DNA of 11,191 nt. Source: JBKJUK01 sp046590705 (lineage in GTDB: Bacteria; Acidobacteriota; Thermoanaerobaculia; Gp7-AA8). The stretch covers positions 1-11,191 of the forward strand of contig JBKJUK010000257.1 of the NCBI GenBank assembly GCA_046590705.1, read 5' to 3'. Of this stretch, positions 5,750 to 11,191 are shown in pieces. Under the pieces are notes generated by a model that saw only the letters and a list, made by a program, of their open reading frames with translations, had not been told where the DNA came from and ran no database searches. The translations under genes were made by a program, and so were the position numbers. Position 1 is the stretch's first letter. Each line of letters opens with the position of its first letter.

Positions 5750-7777
5750 CTAAAGAGGCATCCCTGTACCCCAGTAATTGGCCTCGAAGAACTCCGTGTA
5801 ATCCTTGCCCGTCACTTTCCGGAGTACGGCAATGGCATCTTTAGTCGTGGCGAACCGCCATGCGTACTGCCCCTGAAACGTCCGCATGAAAGTGAGGAAC
5901 TTGTCGTCTCCGATTTCCTTGTGGATCCTCGACAGGAGATATGCGCCCTTGTCGTAGATCAAATGGGTCCGCGGGACCATACTGCCGTAGCCGTCACCCG
6001 GCACACGGATGCGATTGGCCATGGCAATCGAAGAAACTTCTTTCACATCGCCCGCATTGGCTTTCCACGTTGCGGTCATGGCCTTCAGACCACTCTCACC
6101 CTTCAGTTGCTTCACGATGAAGGAAGACGAATACTCGGCGAAAGATTCAGTGATCCATTGCTCGTAGTGGGAGGGCATCTTGATGACATGACCCCAGTAC
6201 TGATGAGCGATTTCATGGGCGAAGCGGTGATTGATTCCCTGCGAGAAGAACTGATTCGCCTCGCCGAGGAGGGAGTTAAACGCTTCCTTGGTGATGAACA
6301 TCGTTCCCGGGGGAGCCTGGCCGTAGCCGAACGTGTTGATCTCGATGATGTTGAATTCCTTGAACGGAAAGGGTCCAAGCCACGGTTCGTAAAAGGCGAT
6401 CATTTTTCCGGCTAGATTCGTAAGCTGCTTCATGGCCCGCGTATTGTTTCCCGCATAGGATGCGACTCGAATCGTCACACCATTGATCTTCTCTTCCTGG
6501 TAGTCGTACTTCCCCGCGTGCACCACCGCGAACTGAACGGGCTTGTCGATCCTGTTCTCAATGACGTTGTATTCGCCTTCGACTTCGCGCCGAATCGTTT
6601 CTCCCGGCGCGAATGGTACGAAAGGCTTCTTCACCTTTACGACCGAATGAACGGTGTAGAACTGTCCCCCGAGGTCTGGCTGCGGGAACCAGGGCTCGAC
6701 GCCGAGCTGCCAGAAACTGTCGCCGTTGGGCCTGATCAGAAAATCGCCAGCGATCTCGTATTTGATCTTCAGCGGCACGCCTGGCTTCGCGGGCGCGTTG
6801 AGCGCAAGAACGAGTTCGTCTTCGAAGTGATTGAATGGAATCTCCGAACCGTCCGCCGCCGTGACCTTCTTCACCGTGTAGTTCCGGCCCGTACCGCGTG
6901 AGTCAAAGGTTCGGTTGTAAAGGCTGAACTTGAACACCCGCTGCGATTTCTGCAACGGCAAAATCGTCTCTTCGATCGTGAGCACGGCATCGTTTTTTTC
7001 GGAAGCCACCAATGTGTAATCGATTGCCGTGAGTAGAAACAGCGGTTCGAGAAAGTCGCGACGGTCGTGACCGATCAGCTGCTCGGACAATGTCACGGGC
7101 CAGAGACGCCTCTGCAATTCGCGGATAGGGATCCCCGGTTCCTTCGACATGCTTTGAAGGGATTCGGTCCGGTTGCCGACGCCGTCGTAGGAGTAGATGA
7201 AGTTCTCTTTTCCTCCGCCGATCTCCGCCCTCACAACCAGACCTTTCGGTGAGTCGAAGTGCTGCTTTGCAAACTGATGCGCAACCACATCGATCGCGGC
7301 CCGGTCAAAGTATTCGCGGTGCGACTGGAACTGCTCAGCTGGAGAATTTGCAATCTCTCCAGAAATTTTCGGAAGAAGTTCCGGCCTGCTGGTGAGGAAC
7401 GTCATTCTCTCGAAGGTGTCCCTGATCGCGAGCGAGTCGCCCGACTTCTCGACCTTCAGTCCAGTCGCCTTTCGAGTATTGAAGGTCATGATTGCCCGTT
7501 CTGCGACATCTACGGACTCATAGACAATCCTCCCTCTACCTGACAGGAAAAGGCCGATGTCCGAACGTCCGACTTTGATCTTCGATACCGAACCCGAGAA
7601 CTCAACGTCGAGATGTCCCACCTCGAGCTTGAGATCCTTCACCTGCGTAGACTCGCTGCTCAATGATGGCGAGGAGAAAGCCTTCACGAACTGAGAAAAC
7701 TCGTCAGCTCGGGCACTCGCAGCGGTGAGTGTAAGAGCGATAGCGACGGCCGTAGCCGGAAACATATGCAGGCGCAA
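5750..7777 (-). CDS. Exported M1-family aminopeptidase-like protein (675 aa)
   Basis: Probable periplasmic or secreted zinc peptidase. Numbering from the TTG start: a signal peptide (about 1-24, ending ASARA); an N-terminal region of unknown fold; an M1-like beta domain; the catalytic domain with HEIAHQYWGH (zinc ligands His521, His525) and a third ligand in ITESFAEY (Glu544); then IYDKGA, whose tyrosine (about 608) matches the transition-state tyrosine of M1 enzymes. The family GAMEN exopeptidase motif is replaced by PPGTMFI (about 489-495). The protein ends soon after the helical part of the catalytic domain (FFEANYWGTGMPL). The frame is open to an ATG at 7819, but GGAGGG (7783-7788) lies 5 bases before the TTG at 7777. 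An ATG at 7765 also remains possible. It stands alone, with 150 bp upstream and about 350 bp downstream. Confidence 0.92.
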   Translation of the reverse strand: MRLHMFPATAVAIALTLTAASARADEFSQFVKAFSSPSLSSESTQVKDLKLEVGHLDVEFSGSVSKIKVGRSDIGLFLSGRGRIVYESVDVAERAIMTFNTRKATGLKVEKSGDSLAIRDTFERMTFLTSRPELLPKISGEIANSPAEQFQSHREYFDRAAIDVVAHQFAKQHFDSPKGLVVRAEIGGGKENFIYSYDGVGNRTESLQSMSKEPGIPIRELQRRLWPVTLSEQLIGHDRRDFLEPLFLLTAIDYTLVASEKNDAVLTIEETILPLQKSQRVFKFSLYNRTFDSRGTGRNYTVKKVTAADGSEIPFNHFEDELVLALNAPAKPGVPLKIKYEIAGDFLIRPNGDSFWQLGVEPWFPQPDLGGQFYTVHSVVKVKKPFVPFAPGETIRREVEGEYNVIENRIDKPVQFAVVHAGKYDYQEEKINGVTIRVASYAGNNTRAMKQLTNLAGKMIAFYEPWLGPFPFKEFNIIEINTFGYGQAPPGTMFITKEAFNSLLGEANQFFSQGINHRFAHEIAHQYWGHVIKMPSHYEQWITESFAEYSSSFIVKQLKGESGLKAMTATWKANAGDVKEVSSIAMANRIRVPGDGYGSMVPRTHLIYDKGAYLLSRIHKEIGDDKFLTFMRTFQGQYAWRFATTKDAIAVLRKVTGKDYTEFFEANYWGTGMPL

Positions 7778-7782
7778 TGGAT

Positions 7783-7788
7783 CCCTCC
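7783..7788 (-). promoter_or_regulatory. Ribosome-binding site that selects a TTG start
   Basis: The minus strand reads GGAGGG, the strongest Shine-Dalgarno match near this gene. Its 5-base spacing to the TTG at 7775-7777 is good. The spacing to the ATG at 7763-7765 (17 bases) is too long, and the ATG at 7819 lies upstream of the site. A TTG start also gives a compact signal peptide beginning MRLHMF. Confidence 0.6.
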
Positions 7789-7806
7789 GAGTTCGTATTT
7801 CTCCAC

Positions 7807-7812
7807 ATTCTA
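7807..7812 (-). promoter_or_regulatory. Candidate -10 box for the M1-like gene
   Basis: The minus strand reads TAGAAT about 18 bases upstream of the GGAGGG site, which would give a leader of roughly 20-25 bases. No recognisable -35 hexamer is found at 17 bases spacing. Confidence 0.25.
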
Positions 7813-7884
7813 GTCGCATCGATCAAATTGTTTTCGACGCGAGGGCGATGAGGAGCCTGCACGCAACTCAACGGGATACGGGCA

Positions 7885-7901
7885 TGCTGCGCGACGCAGC
7901 A
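7885..7901. terminator. GC-rich hairpin downstream of the PilZ gene
   Basis: TGCTGCG and CGCAGCA form a 7-bp perfect stem with a 3-base CGA loop, about 27 bases after the PilZ stop on the minus strand. There is no T-tract on that strand, so this would be at most a Rho-assisted or processing hairpin at the end of the three-gene unit. Confidence 0.25.
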
Positions 7902-7927
7902 AATCGACAAATTCACTCCGCTGGTAT

Positions 7928-8596
7928 TCAATCTGCTGGGCTAGATTCTTCGAGTCCACTCAGATCGATCACCATTCGAATTACCGCCGGCTGCAGCACG
8001 TGTCGGAGGTACTCATAGAGAGTGAGAATCCCTGCATCTGATTCATTCTCCACTGACCGGCTACCTTCGCTCGCCAGAGACGCTCGATCATTCGCCGAGA
8101 GCCTCTTGATTTCAGAGCGTGCACTCTGCACAAGAGCAATGCTCTGTTCGAGTGTTAGAGGCGGTGACGGAACCCACTGGGCCCTTGGAAGTTCGTCCCT
8201 CACCGGCGGAGGCGGTGGGGTTTCGTTGGGACGATGGCGCAGCGGACGGGCCAGTGAAAGCTCCAGCATCTTCGCGAGAGTCTCGAGTGAGAGCGCCGAA
8301 ATCCCCTCGAGCTCCAGTCCACATCGGTACGGCCACGAGCGCAGTGGATCCGGCTTCCGCGACGCACGACACCACACCACACGACCCGTGGCCCGGATGA
8401 TGCGCGGAGATGTCGGCAGAGAGAACCTCAGCGTATCCATCAACTGCAGGGTCAGCTTTCTGGCGTGCTCGATCTGAATTCCGCCCTCGCCGATGTTGTA
8501 GATGACGACAGGATCTGTCCCAAAGGTCGCCTCGATCGGCGGCTCGAGAAGGAACCTCGGGGGTCGCTTGCGATGTACTTTCCCTGGTGCGTCCAT
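7928..8596 (-). CDS. PilZ domain protein with Pro-rich linker and helical tail (222 aa)
   Basis: Probable cyclic-di-GMP effector or degenerate relative. The N-terminal domain (about 8-115) begins with the basic stretch HRKRPPRF, followed by NIGEGGIQI (34-42), which corresponds to the (D/N)-x-S-x-x-G motif of PilZ with Gly for Ser. The first motif reads K-x-x-x-R or R-x-x-R in place of R-x-x-x-R. Nucleotide binding is therefore plausible but unproven. A proline-rich linker (ETPPPPPVRDELPRAQWVP) leads to a helical C-terminal part of unknown role (about 145-222). There is no signal peptide, so it is cytoplasmic. The ATG at 8596 lacks a Shine-Dalgarno site and has an in-frame TAA two codons upstream. 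It is the last gene of the unit, 43 bp after the VTT membrane-protein gene. Confidence 0.85.
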   Translation of the reverse strand: MDAPGKVHRKRPPRFLLEPPIEATFGTDPVVIYNIGEGGIQIEHARKLTLQLMDTLRFSLPTSPRIIRATGRVVWCRASRKPDPLRSWPYRCGLELEGISALSLETLAKMLELSLARPLRHRPNETPPPPPVRDELPRAQWVPSPPLTLEQSIALVQSARSEIKRLSANDRASLASEGSRSVENESDAGILTLYEYLRHVLQPAVIRMVIDLSGLEESSPAD

Positions 8597-8639
8597 CAGT
8601 TATCGCATTGCGAGATTGAAGCCGCTTTTTCCCATGCTT

Positions 8640-9323
8640 CTAACGATCCGTTCCAGTGGCCTTCATGCGGTTCCTGATGATGGTGGGTATGAGAACCATC
8701 ATCGCGATCAGAAGGCCCGCCAGCGCCAGTTTCCGGAAGGCCTCCCCCTGTGACATGGCCCCGCTCATCAGCGCAGCAGCAAAGTAAGCAACGATGTAAT
8801 GCGAAGGGGAGGTCCCGATCAGCGTGGCGAAAAAGAAATCACGGAAGCGAAGACCCGCGAATCCGGCTGCGTAGTTCAGTACAGGAAATGGAAATACCGG
8901 CATCAGCCGAACCATCAGGAATGTTCTGAACCCGGCGCTTTCCAGCTGCTTCGCCACTGCTGCGCCACCTCTGCCGAATCGGTGCATGAGATTGCCGCCA
9001 AGATACCGGGCCACGAAGAATGAGGCTGTCGCTCCGAGCAGCCCTCCGATGACTGCGTAGCTTCCGCCAGCCAACCAGCCCCAGATCACCCCGGCCGAAA
9101 GAATGAAGAGCGTCGCTGGAACAAAGAAGACGCATCCGACAGCGTAGAGCGCGATAAATACCAGTGGCCCGTACCAGAGGTTCTGCAGGGTTTCCACGAG
9201 CTCACGCACTTTCGCCTGCGTCATCCATTGACGTGCGGGCGAAAGGTACAGGGCCAGAATTCCGGCCAGCAGAAGTGAAGCGAGGGCGATGCGGGAAAGG
9301 ATTCGCCCTCGATTCTGCGTCAA
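8640..9323 (-). CDS. VTT-domain (TVP38/TMEM64, DedA-like) membrane protein, TTG start (227 aa)
   Basis: Integral inner-membrane protein of the VTT/SNARE-associated family. Members are linked to lipid scrambling or transport and membrane homeostasis; the substrate here is unknown. Hydrophobic segments lie at about 9-28, 51-70, 72-105, 160-185 and 199-216. The family core is clear: FFVPATLFILSAGVIWG, then GGLLGATASFFVARYLGG, and FLMVRLMPVFPFPVLNYAAG (135-154), the re-entrant motif with Arg and Pro. The start codon is TTG at 9321-9323, supported by AAGGA 6 bases upstream (9330-9334 on the plus strand); the first in-frame ATG would remove the first membrane segment. It begins 16 bp after the stop of the STN-like gene, and its Shine-Dalgarno site lies in that gap, so the two are almost certainly co-transcribed. 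Confidence 0.92.
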   Translation of the reverse strand: MTQNRGRILSRIALASLLLAGILALYLSPARQWMTQAKVRELVETLQNLWYGPLVFIALYAVGCVFFVPATLFILSAGVIWGWLAGGSYAVIGGLLGATASFFVARYLGGNLMHRFGRGGAAVAKQLESAGFRTFLMVRLMPVFPFPVLNYAAGFAGLRFRDFFFATLIGTSPSHYIVAYFAAALMSGAMSQGEAFRKLALAGLLIAMMVLIPTIIRNRMKATGTDR

Positions 9324-9339
9324 TGAAGATCCTTCGCTG

Positions 9340-9903
9340 CTACTGGCGCGCGCCTCTGACCTGCACCACCGAATTCGGTTCGAAGTCGCCAGAGAGCCCG
9401 AGTGAATTGAACACCGTGCGGAAGGCGATGCTACAGGGGACTGCGTTGAAAAGGAAGGTGCCCGAACCCTTCACCTCCGGGTCGACAACCATGTTCCGCA
9501 CCCTGCATTGTCTCTGCATGCTCTTTAAAATCGTACGGATATCGGTGTCAGTCACATCCATCGTCACAGTGAACTCCGGTGTGGGATCAGTCACGACCAC
9601 CGTCGTTCCCTCGGCACCGAGTTTCAGCTTCTGGCGTTCGACCAGCAGCGCGAGGGCCTGGGAAGGCTCTACGTCCGACGCGTGAAAGGTGATCATTCTG
9701 TCCGGAGCATCGAGGCGTACCGGCCGCTTCATGGCAGTCGAGAGCCTGGCCAGAGACGCCTTCAAGGGAGCGCGAATGAAAGTAACGTTCACTTTCCCGG
9801 CCGACTTGCGGGAAGCCTCGATCGTTGAGACCGAAACCTGTGCTGCGGCGGGGAGCGAGAGGAGAGCGAGAAGGAGAGTAAAACGGACCTGTAGGTGGTT
9901 CAT
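9340..9903 (-). CDS. Periplasmic protein with two secretin-N/STN-like modules (187 aa)
   Basis: Function not recognised at gene level. After a signal peptide (about 1-22, hydrophobic LLLALLSLPAAA) come two similar modules. Module 1 (about 38-106) has VNVTFIRAPLKASLARLS, then ITFHASDVEPSQALALLVER and a closing TTVVVT strand. Module 2 (about 110-183) has FTVTMDVTDTDIRTILKSM, then GTFLFNAVPCSIAFRTVFNS and a closing VVQVR strand. This beta-alpha-beta-beta-alpha-beta pattern is that of the short N-terminal (STN/N0) domain of secretins and TonB receptors, but no barrel or secretin domain follows. Module 2 has two cysteines (133, 157) that could form a disulfide. The ATG at 9903 has AGGTG just upstream; a GTG at 9909 is the alternative start. 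It is the first gene of the STN-VTT-PilZ unit. Confidence 0.82.
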   Translation of the reverse strand: MNHLQVRFTLLLALLSLPAAAQVSVSTIEASRKSAGKVNVTFIRAPLKASLARLSTAMKRPVRLDAPDRMITFHASDVEPSQALALLVERQKLKLGAEGTTVVVTDPTPEFTVTMDVTDTDIRTILKSMQRQCRVRNMVVDPEVKGSGTFLFNAVPCSIAFRTVFNSLGLSGDFEPNSVVQVRGARQ

Positions 9904-9944
9904 GCTCACCTGAACATCCAGCCCGGAGGTTTTATTTTTCGACG

Positions 9945-10196
9945 TCAGCCCGTATTCTCACTCTCCTTCGCTGCCAGGCGGCGGAGAAGTGGCTCCATGC
10001 GAGGCTCACGGCAATCCCGCGACCGGGAATAGTTTGACATGATGTCGAAGCGCGAAACCGTTGTGCCACAGAGCAGACAGCGAGCTATCCGGCGCAGCAG
10101 CAGAGGAGTGTGAGAAATGCAGGTCCAAGCGGGCACATCGAAACCCGTCGTTCTGATTCCTGCACATTTCACTGAAGAACTTTCAGCTCTGTCCAT
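9945..10196 (-). CDS. Possible small CxxCG protein or remnant in the divergent region
   Basis: The only ORF in the 213-bp gap 9904-10116. Its last 45 or so codons, outside any other gene, read like protein: RCLLCGTTVSRFDIMSN followed by a basic, Arg-rich segment and a helix-like MEPLLRRLAAKES tail, with mostly G or C at third positions. CxxCG plus a later Cys suggests a partial zinc ribbon. The difficulty is the start: the nearest in-frame ATG/GTG codons upstream of the Cys motif (10196, 10172, 10136) lie inside the divergent dehydrogenase gene and lack ribosome-binding sites, so this may be a remnant or chance frame. The plus strand of the gap also contains TTGACA (10034-10039) without a matching -10. 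Confidence 0.25.
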   Translation of the reverse strand: MDRAESSSVKCAGIRTTGFDVPAWTCISHTPLLLRRIARCLLCGTTVSRFDIMSNYSRSRDCREPRMEPLLRRLAAKESENTG

Positions 10197-11088
10197 CGAA
10201 CTCGACGTCGCCCTCTCGCCTTACGACGAGAATGGAACCCCTCTGCGCGCGACTCACGACGCGGCGGCGATCTTTCGATGGTGGATTCCATCAGAGAACT
10301 GCGACCGTCTTCTCGCCGAAAACCTTCACCTCCGCTGGATGCACACTGGATCCGCAGGTGTCGATCACATCCTCACTCCCCGCTTCCGCGCCTCAGCCAT
10401 CACCCTGACCAATTCAGCCGGCGTCCACGCAGCATCGATCGCAGAATGGGTCGTCGCCGCGATCCTCTCGCATGTGAAGGATCTTCCGGCCATGCGACGA
10501 CAGCAACAGCAACGCATCTTCGAGAAAGTACAGCGGGAGGAACTCCAGGGAAAGCGCCTCGTTCTGCTGGGAGCCGGTCATATCGCCTCCGAGATCGCCT
10601 CACGATTCCGCCCCTTTGGCCTTCACATCACCGCCGTACGAAGAACACAGACCGAGAGCCCGCTCTTCGACGAAGTGGTCAGTCTGCCGGCGCTTCACGA
10701 AGTAGTCTCACTTGCGGACTTTGTCGTCGTGACACTGCCCCTCTCAGATGAAACGAGAGGACTGATCGATTCGGTGGCGATCGAAGCAATGTCTCCCCAC
10801 GCGCTTCTGGTGAACGTCGCACGCGGCGACATTCTCGACGAGCAGGCGCTGGTCAGAGCCCTCGAACAGGGCAAAATCGCCGGCGCCATTCTCGACGTTT
10901 TTCAAGAAGAACCACTGCCACAGGAGCACGCGTTCTGGAGCCTGGAGAACGTGACCATTCTTCCCCACACGACGTGGCGCAGTCCGCAGGTTCGCGCGAA
11001 ACAGATCGCGCTGTTCTCCGAAAATCTGCGACGTTTCTGCAAGGGAGAATTGCTGCTCAATGTCATCGATCTCAATCGGGAAAACTGA
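10117..11088 (+). CDS. D-2-hydroxyacid dehydrogenase (GhrA-like cofactor site)
   Basis: NAD(P)-dependent reductase of 2-keto acids to D-2-hydroxy acids (glyoxylate or hydroxypyruvate among possible substrates), cytoplasmic. The length of 323 residues is normal. The catalytic triad is present: Arg236 in NVARGD, Glu265 in VFQEEPLP, His284 in ILPHTTW. The Rossmann motif is GAGHIA (152-157), with Ala for the third Gly. After the second strand, where NAD-dependent members carry Asp, it has ITAVRRTQ (Arg175-Arg176), which suggests NADPH preference as in GhrA-type enzymes; this is inference. The substrate-side loop TGSAGVDHI is typical. AGGAG (10104-10108) lies 8 bases before the ATG. The gene is divergent from the STN-VTT-PilZ unit, and a second plus-strand ORF starts 9 bp after its stop. 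Substrate cannot be assigned from sequence. Confidence 0.93.
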   Translation: MQVQAGTSKPVVLIPAHFTEELSALSIELDVALSPYDENGTPLRATHDAAAIFRWWIPSENCDRLLAENLHLRWMHTGSAGVDHILTPRFRASAITLTNSAGVHAASIAEWVVAAILSHVKDLPAMRRQQQQRIFEKVQREELQGKRLVLLGAGHIASEIASRFRPFGLHITAVRRTQTESPLFDEVVSLPALHEVVSLADFVVVTLPLSDETRGLIDSVAIEAMSPHALLVNVARGDILDEQALVRALEQGKIAGAILDVFQEEPLPQEHAFWSLENVTILPHTTWRSPQVRAKQIALFSENLRRFCKGELLLNVIDLNREN

Positions 11089-11097
11089 ACGATCGCT

Positions 11098-11191
11098 ATG
11101 ATCGAGAACGAAGCAAGCGAACAGTTGAGTAGCAGTACGCGCGGTCACACGCTGGCGCCACTGGCGCTGTTCATCTGTGTCTACATCACGA
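11098..11191 (+). CDS. N-terminal fragment of a probable membrane protein (cut by window end)
   Basis: Only 31 codons are present, beginning MIENEASEQLSSSTRG and running into a hydrophobic LAPLALFICVYIT segment that looks like a first transmembrane helix after a cytoplasmic N-terminus. Too little is present to name a family; a transporter is possible. The ATG lies 9 bp after the dehydrogenase stop, suggesting co-transcription, but no clear Shine-Dalgarno site is seen, so the start is provisional. Confidence 0.55.
   Translation, partial: MIENEASEQLSSSTRGHTLAPLALFICVYIT

Noticed and set aside
5921..6415. Plus-strand ORF of 164 codons
   Set aside because: Antisense to the catalytic domain of the M1-like gene, whose motifs fix the real frame.
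8022..8477. Plus-strand ORF of 151 codons
   Set aside because: Antisense to the PilZ gene; Ser/Arg-rich composition with no domain.
9164..9685. Plus-strand ORF of 173 codons
   Set aside because: Antisense across two real genes and their junction; no motif and no ribosome-binding site.
10034..10062. TTGACA at 10034-10039 as a promoter for the dehydrogenase
   Set aside because: The hexamer is perfect, but the sequence 17 bases downstream (ACCGTT) is not a -10 box, so it is not called.
10744..11148. Minus-strand ORF of 134 codons
   Set aside because: Antisense to the catalytic end of the dehydrogenase; shadow frame.

Overview
The window looks like one end of a metagenome-assembled contig from a GC-rich, diderm, soil- or sediment-type bacterium. 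An Acidobacteriota-like origin is my best guess. It rests on gene style (exported peptidases, PD40 propeller-barrel protein, PilZ) and on a GC-rich hairpin repeat of the CACAGGC...GCCTGTG type. I see no rRNA, tRNA, CRISPR array, insertion sequence or phage gene. Most of the window is ordinary chromosome, read mainly on the minus strand.

Left edge (1-1373): a transketolase gene on the minus strand, broken after about 429 residues. The first 150 bases form a near-perfect hairpin (64-bp arms, 22-base loop) that starts exactly at base 1 and lies inside the gene. This is the signature of a fold-back assembly or amplification artefact at a contig end, so the stop codon of this ORF should not be believed. 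A short divergent promoter region (1374-1478) separates it from a plus-strand gene (1479-2045) for a small protein of the DUF2378 / V4R-like type.

Middle (2053-7777, all minus): a 953-residue exported protein combining a gluzincin-type metallopeptidase domain, a TolB/PD40 propeller and a probable outer-membrane beta-barrel is followed after 6 bp by ybaK, the Cys-tRNA(Pro) deacylase. Upstream lies a gene-free stretch (5401-5749) with a 12-bp palindrome near the start of the large gene and a 156-bp nested inverted-repeat element. Beyond it is an exported M1-family aminopeptidase-like protein whose best start is a TTG codon.

Right part (7928-11191): three close minus-strand genes, probably one operon in the order secretin-N/STN-like periplasmic protein, VTT (TVP38/DedA-type) membrane protein, PilZ protein. 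A divergent plus-strand pair follows: a D-2-hydroxyacid dehydrogenase that lacks the acidic NAD-selecting residue, and the first 31 codons of a probable membrane protein cut by the window end. Between the divergent genes lies a possible small CxxCG ORF.

I do not see a clear new multi-gene system. The items most worth a second look are the contig-end hairpin, the nested inverted-repeat element, the peptidase-propeller-barrel protein and the STN-VTT-PilZ gene set.
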